NCBI RefSeq assembly: GCF_900114035.1
Contig: NZ_FORP01000007.1
Location: forward strand, 186,001 to 250,000
Length of the DNA: 64,000 bases
From: Amycolatopsis sacchari
GTDB lineage: Bacteria; Actinomycetota; Actinomycetes; Mycobacteriales; Pseudonocardiaceae
Reading direction: 5' to 3'
Both the position numbers and the translations under genes were made by a program. Numbering within the stretch: position 1 is the first letter of the stretch; every line of letters begins with the position of its first letter. The notes under the pieces were generated by a model that was given only the letters and a program-made list of their open reading frames with translations, made no database searches and was not told the DNA's origin. This document shows, piece by piece, positions 33,585 to 44,166 of this stretch.

Positions 33585-35110
33585 GTGAGCAGTGGAGCAA
33601 CCCGCTGCGGGACCCTCGCGACAAACGCCTGCCCCGGATCGCGGGGCCGTCGAGCATGGTCATCTTCGGTGTCACCGGTGACCTGTCGCGCAAGAAGCTG
33701 ATGCCCGCGATCTACGACCTGGCCAACCGCGGGCTGCTGCCCGCCGGCTTCTCGCTGGTGGGCTTCGCCCGGCGCGACTGGGAGAACGAGGACTTCGGCC
33801 AGCTGGTGCACGACGCGGTGGCCGAGCACGCCCGCACGCCCTTCCGCGAGTCGGTCTGGCACCGGCTCGCCGAGGGCATCCGGTTCGTGCAGGGCACCTT
33901 CGACGACGACGACGCGTTCGACCGGCTCGCGCAGACGGTGCGCGACCTGGACACCGAGCGCGGCACGGGCGGGAACACGGCGTTCTACCTGTCGATCCCG
34001 CCGGGTGCCTTCCCCGTCGTGACCAAGCAGCTTGCCCGTTCCGGGCTGGCGCAGTCCGACGACCGGTCGTGGCGCCGCGTGGTGATCGAGAAGCCGTTCG
34101 GGCACGACCTGTCCAGCGCCAGGGAGCTCAACGGCATCGTCAACGACGTCTTCCCCGAGGAGTCGGTGTTCCGCATCGACCACTACCTCGGCAAGGAGAC
34201 GGTGCAGAACATCCTGGCGCTGCGCTTCGCCAACCAGCTGTTCGAGCCGATCTGGAACGCCAACTACGTCGACCACGTGCAGATCACCATGGCCGAGGAC
34301 ATCGGCCTCGGCGGCCGCGCGGGCTACTACGACGGCATCGGCGCGGCCCGCGACGTGATCCAGAACCACCTGCTGCAGCTGCTGGCCTTCACCGCGATGG
34401 AGGAGCCGCTGTCGTTCGAGCCGCGTGCGCTCCGGGCGGAGAAGATCAAGGTCCTGCGGGCCACCAAGCCGCTGCAGCCCTTCGACGAGACCACCGCGCG
34501 CGGGCAGTACGCCGGTGGCTGGCAGGGCGGCAAGAAGGTGCCGGGCCTGCTGCAGGAGGCCGGGTTCGCCAAGGACTCGACCACCGAGACCTACGCCGCC
34601 GTGACGCTGGAGGTGCAGAACCGCCGCTGGGCGGGCGTGCCATTCTACCTGCGCACCGGCAAGCGGCTGGGCCGCCGCGTCACCGAGATCGCGGTGATGT
34701 TCAAGCGCGCCCCGCACCTGCCGTTCGACTACACCTCGACCGAGGAGCTGGGGCAGAACGCGCTGGTCATCCGCGTCCAGCCGGACGAGGGCGTGACCAT
34801 GCGGTTCGGCTCGAAGGTGCCGGGCACGACCATGGAGGTCCGCGACGTCACGATGGACTTCGGGTACGGGCACGCGTTCACCGAGTCCTCCCCCGAGGCC
34901 TACGAGCGGCTCATCCTGGACGTGCTGCTCGGCGAGCCGTCGCTGTTCCCGGTGAACGAAGAGGTCGAGCTGTCCTGGGAGATCCTCGACCCGATCCTGG
35001 AGCACTGGGCCAAGCAGGGCGCGCCGGAGCCGTACGCGCCCGGCAGCTGGGGTCCCGCTTCGGCCGACGAGGTGCTCGCCCGCTCGGGCCGGAACTGGAG
35101 GCGTCCGTGA
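33581..35110 (+). CDS. zwf: Glucose-6-phosphate 1-dehydrogenase
   Basis: First enzyme of the oxidative pentose phosphate pathway, making 6-phosphogluconolactone and NADPH. 509 residues. The NADP-binding GVTGDLSRKKLMPAIYDL and the active-site RIDHYLGKE with its catalytic His are intact, and EKPFGHDL is conserved. GTG at 33581 overlaps the pgi stop (GTGA), with AGGAGG 10 nt upstream. It overlaps opcA in the same way at its end, so the partner subunit is made in step. Confidence 0.98.
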   Translation: MSEQWSNPLRDPRDKRLPRIAGPSSMVIFGVTGDLSRKKLMPAIYDLANRGLLPAGFSLVGFARRDWENEDFGQLVHDAVAEHARTPFRESVWHRLAEGIRFVQGTFDDDDAFDRLAQTVRDLDTERGTGGNTAFYLSIPPGAFPVVTKQLARSGLAQSDDRSWRRVVIEKPFGHDLSSARELNGIVNDVFPEESVFRIDHYLGKETVQNILALRFANQLFEPIWNANYVDHVQITMAEDIGLGGRAGYYDGIGAARDVIQNHLLQLLAFTAMEEPLSFEPRALRAEKIKVLRATKPLQPFDETTARGQYAGGWQGGKKVPGLLQEAGFAKDSTTETYAAVTLEVQNRRWAGVPFYLRTGKRLGRRVTEIAVMFKRAPHLPFDYTSTEELGQNALVIRVQPDEGVTMRFGSKVPGTTMEVRDVTMDFGYGHAFTESSPEAYERLILDVLLGEPSLFPVNEEVELSWEILDPILEHWAKQGAPEPYAPGSWGPASADEVLARSGRNWRRP

Positions 35111-36099
35111 TCATCGACCTGCCCTCGACCACCACCTCGCAGGTCAACCGCAAGCTCGTCGAGCTGCGTGAGCAGGGCGGCGCCGTCGCGCTGGGCCGCG
35201 TGCTCACGCTGGTGATCGTCGACGACGACGGCGAGCACCTCGAGGAGCACATCGACGCGGCGAACGAGGCCAGCCGGGAGCACCCGTGCCGGGTCATCGT
35301 GATCGCCCGCGGCTCCCGCACCGCCGCCGCGCGCATCGACGGCCAGATCCGCATCGGCGGCGACGCCGGGGCGAGCGAGGTCGTGGTGCTGCGGCTGTAC
35401 GGCCCGCTCGCGGCGCAGGGCCAGAGCGCGGTCGTGCCGCTGCTGCTGCCCGACGCGCCGATCGTGACGTGGTGGCCATCCGCGGGCCCGAAGTCGCCGG
35501 CGGAGGACCCGATCGGCCAGCTCGCGCAGCGCCGCATCACCGACTCCGCGGCCGAGAAGAACCCGATCCGGGCGCTCGCCACGCGGCGGAAGTCCTACAC
35601 CCCGGGCGACACCGACCTGGCGTGGACGCGGCTGACCAACTGGCGTGCCCAGCTGGTCGCGGCGCTGGACCTGCCGCCGTACGAGGCGGTCACCGGCGCC
35701 ACCGTCACCGGCGAGGCGGACTCGCCGTCGACGGAGCTGCTCGCGGGCTGGCTCGCGGAGTACCTGAAGATCCCGGTGAAGCGGGTGAAGACGGCGTCCG
35801 CGCAGGGCATCGTGTCGGTGTCGCTGGAGCGGCGTTCCGGCGTCATCGAGCTGCACCGCCCCGACGGCAAGGTCGGCACGCTGACCCAGCCGGGCCAGCC
35901 GACCCGCCGCATCGCCCTGCACCGGCGCAACACCAAGGACTGCCTGATCGAGGAGCTGCGCCGGCTCGACCCGGACGAGGTGTACGAGGCCGCGCTGCAC
36001 GGTCTGGACAAGCTGTCCGCCGGGGCCGGCAAGCCCGCGGCCGCCAAGACCAACGGCAAGGCGAAGAACGGCAAGAAGACCGCGAAGGCGGCGTCGTGA
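35107..36099 (+). CDS. opcA: Glucose-6-phosphate dehydrogenase assembly protein OpcA
   Basis: Partner protein required for full activity or assembly of Zwf in actinobacteria and cyanobacteria, 330 residues. Recognised by LPDAPIVTWWPSAGP in the middle and by its place between zwf and pgl. The C-terminal tail is Lys/Ala-rich (GKAKNGKKTAKAA), flexible and basic. GTG at 35107 overlaps the zwf stop, and its own stop overlaps the pgl start. Confidence 0.96.
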   Translation: MIIDLPSTTTSQVNRKLVELREQGGAVALGRVLTLVIVDDDGEHLEEHIDAANEASREHPCRVIVIARGSRTAAARIDGQIRIGGDAGASEVVVLRLYGPLAAQGQSAVVPLLLPDAPIVTWWPSAGPKSPAEDPIGQLAQRRITDSAAEKNPIRALATRRKSYTPGDTDLAWTRLTNWRAQLVAALDLPPYEAVTGATVTGEADSPSTELLAGWLAEYLKIPVKRVKTASAQGIVSVSLERRSGVIELHRPDGKVGTLTQPGQPTRRIALHRRNTKDCLIEELRRLDPDEVYEAALHGLDKLSAGAGKPAAAKTNGKAKNGKKTAKAAS

Positions 36100-36878
36100 G
36101 CGGCAAGACCGAGGTCGTGGTCTACGCCAATCCGGAGCTGCTGGCCGCGGCCGTCGCCGCGCGGCTGGTGACCCGGCTGGTGGACCTGCAGGCCGCCAAG
36201 GGCTCGGCTTCGCTGGTGCTCACCGGTGGCGGCACCGGCATCGCCGTGCTCGACCAGCTCCGCCGCTCCCCCGCGCGGGACGCGGTGGACTGGTCTCGGC
36301 TGGACGTGTACTGGGGTGACGAGCGGTTCGTGCCCGCGGACGACGACGAGCGCAACGAGAAGCAGGCCCGCGAGGCGCTGCTGGACCACGTGCCCGTCGA
36401 CCCGAAGCGGGTGCACGCGATGGCGCCTTCGGACGGCGAGTTCGGCGACGACGTGGACGCCGCAGCGGCGGCGTACGCCCGCGTGCTGGCGGACAACGCC
36501 CGGCCGGAGGACCACGGCGACGTGCCGGGCTTCGACATCATGCTGCTCGGTCTGGGCGGCGAGGGGCACACCGCTTCGGTGTTCCCGGAGTCGCCCGCGG
36601 TCTACGAGACCGAGCGCTCGGTGGTGGCGGTGCGCAACTGCCCCAAGCCGCCGCCGACGCGGATTTCGCTGACGCTGCCTGCCATCCGCCGCGCGCACGA
36701 CGTGTGGCTGCTGACCACCGGTGAGGCGAAGGCGGACGCCGTCGCGCTCGCGCTGTCCGGTGCCGGGGAGGTGCAGCTGCCCGTCGCGGGTGCGCGGGGG
36801 CAGCGGCGCACGCTGTGGCTCGTCGACCGGGCCGCCGCGGGCAAGCTGTCGAACGTCTACCTGCCGCCCACGGCCTGA
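36096..36878 (+). CDS. pgl: 6-phosphogluconolactonase
   Basis: Hydrolyses 6-phosphogluconolactone, the Zwf product, to 6-phosphogluconate. 260 residues of the NagB/DevB fold: LTGGGTGIAVL, VYWGDERFVPADDDERN and LLGLGGEGHTASVFP are the sugar-phosphate-binding and catalytic segments. GTG at 36096 overlaps the opcA stop (GTGA). Last gene of the operon; a long hairpin follows 5 nt after the stop. Confidence 0.97.
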   Translation: MSGKTEVVVYANPELLAAAVAARLVTRLVDLQAAKGSASLVLTGGGTGIAVLDQLRRSPARDAVDWSRLDVYWGDERFVPADDDERNEKQAREALLDHVPVDPKRVHAMAPSDGEFGDDVDAAAAAYARVLADNARPEDHGDVPGFDIMLLGLGGEGHTASVFPESPAVYETERSVVAVRNCPKPPPTRISLTLPAIRRAHDVWLLTTGEAKADAVALALSGAGEVQLPVAGARGQRRTLWLVDRAAAGKLSNVYLPPTA

Positions 36879-36883
36879 CGCCG

Positions 36884-36930
36884 CCGGAGGGGCCTCTGGT
36901 GCGATTGGTCTGCACCAGAGGCCCCTCCGG
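36884..36930 (+). terminator. Strong hairpin terminator after the pentose phosphate operon
   Basis: Two perfectly complementary 19-nt arms (36884-36902 and 36912-36930) flank a 9-nt loop, starting 5 nt after the pgl stop. No U-run follows. This is the longest perfect stem seen in the window. Confidence 0.9.
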
Positions 36931-37089
36931 ACCGCGTCACCGGGCAGGATTTCCGTGACGCTGGGTGAAATTTCCCCGCAGTGCGGCGTTTCCCGTTAGC
37001 ATCCGCACATTAATTCACTTGCGTGCGTCCCGGACGGCATGTTCGGCCATCTCACCGTCAAGTCCACGAGACGAGTGAGGGCCGATTCC

Positions 37090-38283
37090 ATGAGCACTGA
37101 GGGACTCTCCATCGGCATTGCGGTCGGTGGAGCCAAGACCGCCGAGCGGACCTCCGGCCGCCACGGCGCGCGCTGGGAAGTGCTGACGAGACGGGCGACC
37201 TGGGCGCCGCTCGCACTCGACGCCGCCGCCATCCTGCTGGCGGCGCTCGACGTGTGGCTCGTCATCCCCGAGAAGGCCGAGCCGTACTCCATCTACCTCT
37301 CGGCGTTCGCCTGCCTGGCGCTCGCCGCCCGGCGGTGGCTGCCGTTCGCCGTCGTCCTCGGCACCGTGCCCGGGTTCCTGACCGGCTGGTCCCAGCTCGC
37401 GGCGATGATCGCGCTGGGCATGCTCGCCACCCGCAGGCAGACGCACTGGCAGGTGTGGGTCGGGGCGGCACTGGTGTGGGCCTGCCGCTTCATCCAGTGG
37501 CCGCTGTCCGACTTCGCGCAGCTGAGCTGGCGCGAACACGTCCTCGACGCCATCTACGGCGTCCTCGTCGCCGGCATGCCGATCGCGATCGGGCTGCTCA
37601 TCGGCGCGCGGGCCCAGCTCGCGCAGAAGCTCGTCGAGCTGGCCGCCAGCCGCGACCGCGAGCAGCAGCTGCGGGACGACGCGGTGCGGGCCGAGGAACG
37701 CGCCCGGCTGGCCCGCGAGATGCACGACGTCGTCTCCCACGACATCACGCTCATCGCGATGCAGGCCGGGGTGCTCGCCGCCGCGGGCGACCCGGCCAAC
37801 GCCCAGCAGACCGCGCAGGTCATCCGGCAGCTGTCCACCCGCACCCTCGAAGAGCTGCGCTCACTGGTCGGGGTGCTGCGCTCCGGTGCCCCCGACGACG
37901 GCCCCCACCCCGGCATCGGCGAGCTCGACCAGCTCGTCCGCGGCTGCGAGGTGCCCGTCCAGCTCACCGTCGACAGCGTGCCGGACCAGCTGCCCGCGAA
38001 GGTGTCCGCCGCGGCCTACCGGACCGTGCAGGAGTGCCTGACGAACGTCCGCAAGCACGCGCCGGGTGCCCGGGCGAAGATCGTCATCCTCGGGGACGGC
38101 GACCGCCTGAACATCGAGGTGAGCAACGACGGCCCCAGCCGCCCGGCGACCCCGCTGCCCTCGGGCGGGCACGGGCTGACGGGCCTCGCCGAGCGGGCGC
38201 GGCTGCTCGGCGGCAGCTTCGAAACGGCCCCCACCTCGGACGGCGGGTTCCGGGTCCGGGCCACCTATCCCGTGAAGTCGTGA
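37090..38283 (+). CDS. Membrane sensor histidine kinase (HisKA_3, NarL-type)
   Basis: 397-residue sensor kinase. About five or six hydrophobic segments (35-175) are followed by a coiled linker and a HisKA_3 dimerisation domain with LAREMHDVVSHDITLI (phospho-acceptor His212). The HATPase domain carries VQECLTNVRKHAPGA (N box) and GHGLTGLAERARLLGG (G box). ATG at 37090 has GAGGG upstream and is preferred to an in-frame ATG at 37039. No response regulator is adjacent, so it is an orphan in this window. The 36931-37089 stretch holds the promoter region and nothing else visible. Confidence 0.92.
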   Translation: MSTEGLSIGIAVGGAKTAERTSGRHGARWEVLTRRATWAPLALDAAAILLAALDVWLVIPEKAEPYSIYLSAFACLALAARRWLPFAVVLGTVPGFLTGWSQLAAMIALGMLATRRQTHWQVWVGAALVWACRFIQWPLSDFAQLSWREHVLDAIYGVLVAGMPIAIGLLIGARAQLAQKLVELAASRDREQQLRDDAVRAEERARLAREMHDVVSHDITLIAMQAGVLAAAGDPANAQQTAQVIRQLSTRTLEELRSLVGVLRSGAPDDGPHPGIGELDQLVRGCEVPVQLTVDSVPDQLPAKVSAAAYRTVQECLTNVRKHAPGARAKIVILGDGDRLNIEVSNDGPSRPATPLPSGGHGLTGLAERARLLGGSFETAPTSDGGFRVRATYPVKS

Positions 38284-38289
38284 AAAGGC

Positions 38290-38328
38290 CGATGGGGCCG
38301 GTTCTCCAGGGGAGGACCGGCCCCATCG
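38290..38328. terminator. Convergent hairpin between the histidine kinase and rbpA
   Basis: An 18-bp stem with a single mismatch and loop AGG begins 6 nt after the kinase stop and ends 19 nt from the rbpA stop. Its symmetry would let it act on transcripts from both sides. Confidence 0.85.
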
Positions 38329-38347
38329 CAAGGGACCCTGCGGCAGC

Positions 38348-38689
38348 TCAGATCTGCCGGCGCTGCCGCAACCGCTCGAGCGCCTCGGCGAGGATGGCCT
38401 CGCCGTCGGCGTCACTGCGCCGCTCCTTCACGTACGCCAGGTGAGTCTTGTACGGCTCGGTCCTGGGCGCGGCCGGCGGGTTTTCGGAGTCACGGCCGCC
38501 GGGCAGCCCGCACCGCGGGCAATCCCACTCCTCCGGGACCTCCGCGTCCATCGCGAACGACGGACGTGACTCGTGGCCGTTGGCACACCAGTAGGAGACC
38601 CGGCGCCGCGGCGCGGATTCGCCGCGCTCGGACTCGCCGGAAGGACCGGCACCGACCCTGGTGCCTCGAATCGCGTTACCGCCAACCAT
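38348..38689 (-). CDS. rbpA: RNA polymerase-binding protein RbpA
   Basis: Actinobacterial transcription factor of 113 residues that binds RNA polymerase and the principal sigma factor and stabilises open complexes. The core VSYWCANGHESRPSFA...WDCPRCGLPGG is unmistakable; Cys35, His39, Cys57 and Cys60 match the zinc site of Streptomyces RbpA. The C-terminal sigma-interaction helix ends in ALERLRQRRQI. It lies 52 nt downstream of secG on the same strand. HelD, another polymerase-binding factor, is in the same window. Confidence 0.97.
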   Translation of the reverse strand: MVGGNAIRGTRVGAGPSGESERGESAPRRRVSYWCANGHESRPSFAMDAEVPEEWDCPRCGLPGGRDSENPPAAPRTEPYKTHLAYVKERRSDADGEAILAEALERLRQRRQI

Positions 38690-38741
38690 GAATCCTCACA
38701 GTTCATTCGGCGGCGCGCCCCCCATAGGCACGCCCGTGCAC

Positions 38742-38972
38742 TCAGACCTTCAGCAACAGGCCGAGGCCCACGATGCTGATCAACCAGACGGCACCGAGCA
38801 GGAGGGTGATGCGGTCGAGGTTCTTCTCGGCCACGCTCGACCCCGCGAGACTGGACTGCATCCCACCGCCGAACAGCGAGGACAACCCGCCGCCGCGCCC
38901 GCGGTGCAGCAGTACCGCGATCACCAGCAGCACGCTGGACGCGATCAACAGGATTTGCAGGAACAGCTTCAT
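38742..38972 (-). CDS. secG: Preprotein translocase subunit SecG
   Basis: Small accessory subunit of the SecYEG channel, 76 residues, two transmembrane helices (about 2-22 and 52-74) joined by the conserved loop LLHRGRGGGLSSLFGGG. ATG at 38972 follows GAGGATGAG; longer frames add an unrelated hydrophilic N-terminus. A -10-like TACGAT at 39031-39026 would give a leader of about 45 nt. Follows tpiA on the same strand, as in mycobacteria (Rv1440 near tpi, recalled). Confidence 0.95.
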   Translation of the reverse strand: MKLFLQILLIASSVLLVIAVLLHRGRGGGLSSLFGGGMQSSLAGSSVAEKNLDRITLLLGAVWLISIVGLGLLLKV

Positions 38973-39103
38973 CTCATCCTCTGTGGTCCTCGGGGTGCCG
39001 GACGACCCGGCGGGCGGGTGGCCCCGATCGTACGGCACCGCAAAGGGTGTTCCCTGATGGTGTGACGGTCTGAGGTTGCCAGACTACTCGCCGACCGCAA
39101 GGG

Positions 39104-39892
39104 TCACGGCAGCGGTCCCCCGGCGGCGAGCGCGCACAGCTTGGTGAACTCGTCGGCCTGCAGGCTCGCCCCGCCGACCAGCGCACCGTCGATGTTGTCG
39201 CACGCGACCAGCTCGGCGATGTTGCCCGACTTCACGGAGCCGCCGTAGAGGATGCGCACCTTGTCGGCGACCTCGGCGCCGTACTTCTCCGCGAGCGTGG
39301 CCCGCAGCGCCTTGCACACCTCCTCGGCGTCGGCCTGCGTCGCGACCCGCCCGGTGCCGATCGCCCAGATCGGCTCGTACGCGACGACCACGTGCTCGGC
39401 GACCTGCTCGGCCTTCAGGCCCTTGAGCCCGGCGAGCAGCTGCGCGCACCCGTGGTCGACGTGCTCGCCCGCTTCGCGCACGTTCAGCGGCTCCCCCACG
39501 CAGAGGATGGGGCTGATGCCGTGCTTGATCGCGGCCCGCACCTTCTTGTTGACCAGCTCGTCGTCCTCGTGGTGGTACTCGCGGCGCTCGGAGTGCCCCA
39601 CGGTGACGTACTTGCAGCCCAGCTTGGCCAGCATCGGGCCCGAGACGTCACCGGTGTAGGCGCCCGAGTCGTGCGGGGACAGGTCCTGCGCCCCGTAGGT
39701 GAGCAGGAGCTTGTCCCCGTCGACGAGGGTCTGGATGCTGCGGATGTCCGTGAAGGGCGGCAGCACCGCCACGTCCACCTTGGCGTAGTACTTCTCCGGC
39801 AGCGAGAAGGCGATCTTCTGCACCAGCGCGATGGCCTCGAGGTGGTTGAGGTTCATCTTCCAGTTGCCGGCGACGAACGTCTTGCGCGCCAT
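39104..39892 (-). CDS. tpiA: Triosephosphate isomerase
   Basis: Interconverts dihydroxyacetone phosphate and glyceraldehyde-3-phosphate. 262 residues; GNWKMN holds the substrate-binding Lys, [10 protein letters not shown] the electrophilic His, and [16 protein letters not shown] the catalytic Glu and flexible loop. ATG at 39892 shares one base with the pgk stop (TGATG). Last gene of gap-pgk-tpiA. A short GTCTG/CAGAC stem lies near 39069-39085. Confidence 0.98.
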   Translation of the reverse strand: MARKTFVAGNWKMNLNHLEAIALVQKIAFSLPEKYYAKVDVAVLPPFTDIRSIQTLVDGDKLLLTYGAQDLSPHDSGAYTGDVSGPMLAKLGCKYVTVGHSERREYHHEDDELVNKKVRAAIKHGISPILCVGEPLNVREAGEHVDHGCAQLLAGLKGLKAEQVAEHVVVAYEPIWAIGTGRVATQADAEEVCKALRATLAEKYGAEVADKVRILYGGSVKSGNIAELVACDNIDGALVGGASLQADEFTKLCALAAGGPLP

Positions 39893-41100
39893 CAGCCTTC
39901 CTCTCCCAGCACCGCCACGCCCGGCAGCTCCTTGCCCTCCAGGTACTCCAGCGACGCACCGCCACCGGTGGAGATGTGCGAGAAGCCGTCCTCGGGCAGC
40001 CCGAGCTGGCGCACCGCGGCGGCCGAGTCGCCACCGCCGACGACGCTGAACGCCGCCGAGTCCGCGATCGCCTGCGCGACCCCGCGGGTACCGGCCGCGA
40101 ACGGCGCCATCTCGAACACGCCGGCCGGGCCGTTCCAGAACACCGTCTTCGCCCCGGCGACCGCGGCCGCGAAGGACTCGACCGTGCGCGGGCCGATGTC
40201 CAGCCCCATCCAGCCCTCGGGGATCGCGTCGGCGGCGACCGTGTCGGTGGCGGCGTCGGCGGCGAAGCGGTCCGCCACGACGACGTCCACCGGAACGACG
40301 ATCTTGTCGCCCTCGGTCTCCAGCAGCTTGCGCGCGGTCTCGACGAAGTCCTGCTCCAGCAGCGAGGAGCCCACGGAGTGGCCCTGCGCGGCGAGGAACG
40401 TGAACGCCATGCCGCCGCCGATGAGCAGCTTGTCCACCTTCGGCAGCAGTGCCTCGATCACCGCGAGCTTGTCGGAGACCTTCGAACCGCCGAGCACGAC
40501 TACGTACGGCCGCTCCGGGTTGCCGGTGAGCCTGCCGAGCACGTCCAGCTCCGCCAGCACGAGGCCGCCCGCGTAGGCGGGCAGCACGCGCGCCACGTCG
40601 TAGACCGACGCCTGCTTGCGGTGCACGACACCGAACCCGTCGGAGACGAACGCGCCGTCCTCACCGACGAGCGCGGCGAACGCGTGGGCCAGCTCGTCCC
40701 GCTCCCCGGCGTCCTTGCTGGTCTCGCGCGGGTCGAACCGCACGTTCTCCAGCAGCGCGACCTGGCCGTCGGCCAGCGAGGAGACGACGGCCTTCGCGCC
40801 TTCGCCCACCACGTCCGAGGCCAGCCGCACATCGGCGCCGAGCAGCTCACCGAGCCGCGCGGCGACCGGCCGCAGCGAGTACTTCTCCTCCGGCGCGCCC
40901 TTGGGGCGGCCGAGGTGCGCGGCGACGACCACCTTCGCGCCGGCCTCGGCCAGGCGCCGGATGGTGGGCAGCGCCGCGCGCACGCGTCCGTCGTCGGTGA
41001 TGCGGGCACCGTCGAGCGGCACGTTCAGGTCCGAGCGGACCAGGACGTGCCGCCCCGCGACGCCTTCGGCCAGCAGGTCTTCGAGCGTCTTGACGGCCAT
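39892..41100 (-). CDS. pgk: Phosphoglycerate kinase
   Basis: Substrate-level ATP formation from 1,3-bisphosphoglycerate. 402 residues, normal length. [20 protein letters not shown] and the conserved N-domain basic patch (LGRPKG) are present, as is the hinge and nucleotide segment [11 protein letters not shown]...[11 protein letters not shown] and the C-terminal GGGDSAAAV. Starts 4 nt after gap and overlaps tpiA. Confidence 0.98.
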   Translation of the reverse strand: MAVKTLEDLLAEGVAGRHVLVRSDLNVPLDGARITDDGRVRAALPTIRRLAEAGAKVVVAAHLGRPKGAPEEKYSLRPVAARLGELLGADVRLASDVVGEGAKAVVSSLADGQVALLENVRFDPRETSKDAGERDELAHAFAALVGEDGAFVSDGFGVVHRKQASVYDVARVLPAYAGGLVLAELDVLGRLTGNPERPYVVVLGGSKVSDKLAVIEALLPKVDKLLIGGGMAFTFLAAQGHSVGSSLLEQDFVETARKLLETEGDKIVVPVDVVVADRFAADAATDTVAADAIPEGWMGLDIGPRTVESFAAAVAGAKTVFWNGPAGVFEMAPFAAGTRGVAQAIADSAAFSVVGGGDSAAAVRQLGLPEDGFSHISTGGGASLEYLEGKELPGVAVLGEEG

Positions 41101-41104
41101 GGCC

Positions 41105-42181
<1,077 letters not shown>

Positions 42182-42245
42182 CTAGCGTGCTGGCCTGCAC
42201 GGACTGACATGGACCGACGAGAGATCCGCCACCCAGGGGAATCGA

Positions 42246-43409
42246 TCAAGAGACCAGCGTTTTCTCGAGCGGCGTGCGGAATTTCGGAGTCACCCTGACG
42301 TCGCCGAGCCACTCGCGCAACTGGTCCGCCTTCGCCTCGACCGCGGCCTCCGCGTCGGCGCCCACGTCCTCCAGCAGCCGCCAGGTGACCTCGCCGTCCG
42401 CCCGCTGCGCCCAGCCGCCCACGACCCGGCCCTCCCACCACACCGTGGGGCCGACGTTGCCCGTGCGGTCGAACAGCTGCTCCCGGTGCTCGCCGAGGTA
42501 CCAGTCACGCCGGACCCAGCCCATCGGCGTGGGGTCGAGCGCGGGCAGGAGCGCGGCGACCGGTTCCGGTGCCGGCACCGGTTCGAGGTCTTCGGCCAGC
42601 GCGATGCCGGGCTCGCCGTTGAGGTCGACCTCGGCGGGCGCCACCTGGGCCAGGGCCTTCTTCACCTGGCCCGCGGTCCAGCCCGTCCACCACTTCAGGT
42701 CCTCGGCCGTCGCCGGGCCGAACGCACGCAGCCACCGCCGCGCCAGCTCGGCCCTGGCCTCCTCCGGCGGCAGGGCGGGAATCCCGTCCGGGAGCCAGGA
42801 TTCGGCGGTCGCCCACGAGTACTGCGTGGACAGCCAGGACCCGCGCGGCCGGCCGCGCACGATCCGGCCCTCGGCGGCGAGCAGGAACAACACGCGGTTC
42901 GTGATGTACCCGCGTGCTTCGTACGGTTTCCCTTGCGCCACCACGATTTCCGTGCGCAGCCGGGGCTCGGCGTCGGCGATCTGCTGGGCGTGGGCCGCGC
43001 CGAGTTCCCGCAGCGCGGCGTACGCGCCCTCCTCGACCTCCGCGAGCCACGCGTCGAGGTCGGTGCCCAGCTCCGCGGTCTCCAGGTGCTGCAGCAGCAG
43101 TTTCCGCTGTTTGCGCGCGATGTCGTCGGCGCACGCCGCCTGCACGACGGGCGCGAGCGCGGCCGGGACCACGAACATCGTGCGCCGCATGCCGAGCATG
43201 CGCAGCAGTGACCGCTCCTCGTACAGCGCGTGCTCCGCGGTGCCGGGCTCGCGGAGCCGCACGGCGGCCGACAGGTGGACCGTCGCGGGGTCGGTGGCGT
43301 GCAGCGCGACCAGGCTTTCGGCCACCTCGGTCACGTGGTCCGCGGGGGCGGCGAGGTGGTGCCGGGCCACGAGGCGTGCGCGGCGCTGGGCCGTTCCGAT
43401 GCTGTGCAC
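42246..43409 (-). CDS. Winged-helix DNA-binding domain protein (AlkZ/YcaQ-like, HTH_42)
   Basis: 387-residue member of the HTH_42 family, which includes AlkZ and YcaQ DNA glycosylases that unhook bulky or crosslinked bases. The C-terminal block PTPMGWVRRDWYLGEHREQLFDRTGNVGPTVWWEGRVVGGWAQR is the family signature, and AEDLKWWTGWTAGQVKKAL lies in the middle. The QxQ-type catalytic motif of AlkZ is not obvious, so glycosylase activity is uncertain. GTG at 43409 starts the well-conserved part; earlier starts add an unrelated tail. Divergent from the LysE gene. Confidence 0.85.
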   Translation of the reverse strand: MHSIGTAQRRARLVARHHLAAPADHVTEVAESLVALHATDPATVHLSAAVRLREPGTAEHALYEERSLLRMLGMRRTMFVVPAALAPVVQAACADDIARKQRKLLLQHLETAELGTDLDAWLAEVEEGAYAALRELGAAHAQQIADAEPRLRTEIVVAQGKPYEARGYITNRVLFLLAAEGRIVRGRPRGSWLSTQYSWATAESWLPDGIPALPPEEARAELARRWLRAFGPATAEDLKWWTGWTAGQVKKALAQVAPAEVDLNGEPGIALAEDLEPVPAPEPVAALLPALDPTPMGWVRRDWYLGEHREQLFDRTGNVGPTVWWEGRVVGGWAQRADGEVTWRLLEDVGADAEAAVEAKADQLREWLGDVRVTPKFRTPLEKTLVS

Positions 43410-43490
43410 GTGCTCTTCGTACCAGCAGCCACCGACGATTCCGGCGAAAAATCCCTCGGCGGCCCACGGCGGCGTGGCTAGGGTCGGCGC

Positions 43491-44135
43491 ATGGTGTCCC
43501 CTGGTTCCTTCGCGGCGTTCGCCGCGCTGGTGTTCCTGATGGTGGTCGTGCCGGGTCCGAGCGTGCTGTTCACCGTCAGCCGCGCGCTGACCGTGGGGCG
43601 GCGCGACGCGCTGCTCACGGTGGTGGGCAACGCCGTCGGCGTGTACGCGCAGGTGGTGGCGGTCGCGTTCGGGCTCGGGGTGCTCGTGCAGGCCTCGGCC
43701 ACGGTGTTCACCGTGATCAAGCTGGCCGGCGCCGCGTACCTGGTCTACCTGGGTGTGCAGGCGTTCCGGCACCGGCGGCGGCTGAGCGACGCGCTCGCCG
43801 GGGCGGTGCGCACCACGCCGGGCCGGACGCTGCGCGTCCTGCGGGACGGGTTCGTGGTCGGCTTCGCCAACCCGAAGTCCATCGTGTTCCTGGCCGCGGT
43901 GCTGCCGCAGTTCGTCGTCACCGGGGCCGGGCACGTGCCGCTGCAGATGCTCGTGCTGGGCGTGTGCCTGCCGGTGATCGCGGTGCTGTCGGACAGCGCG
44001 TGGGCACTGGCCGCGGGCGCGGCGCGCACGTGGTTCGCGCGCTCGCCCCGGCGGCTCGAACTGATCGGCGGCACGGGCGGGCTCGTGATGATCGGCCTCG
44101 GCGTCGGCGTCGCGGTGACGGGCCGCAAGGACTGA
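43491..44135 (+). CDS. LysE-family amino acid exporter
   Basis: 214-residue membrane protein with six hydrophobic segments. PGPSVLFTVSRALTVGRRDAL near the N-terminus and GFVVGFANPKSIVFLAAVLPQF in the middle are the LysE/RhtB signatures. The ATG at 43491 lies 6 nt after TAGGGT (43479-43484), so it is probably leaderless. Substrate unknown, likely an amino acid or analogue. Converges on the sedolisin gene across 131 nt with a small hairpin. Confidence 0.92.
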   Translation: MVSPGSFAAFAALVFLMVVVPGPSVLFTVSRALTVGRRDALLTVVGNAVGVYAQVVAVAFGLGVLVQASATVFTVIKLAGAAYLVYLGVQAFRHRRRLSDALAGAVRTTPGRTLRVLRDGFVVGFANPKSIVFLAAVLPQFVVTGAGHVPLQMLVLGVCLPVIAVLSDSAWALAAGAARTWFARSPRRLELIGGTGGLVMIGLGVGVAVTGRKD

Positions 44136-44150
44136 GTTCGCGTTTCCTGA

Positions 44151-44166
44151 GCGGTGGAGCCACCGC
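44151..44166 (+). terminator. Short hairpin after the LysE gene
   Basis: GCGGTGG / CCACCGC, a perfect 7-bp stem with a 2-nt loop, starts 15 nt after the stop. The remainder of 44136-44266 shows only a 13-bp repeat of the gene end (GGCCGCAAGGACT at 44121-44133 and 44257-44269). Confidence 0.5.
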
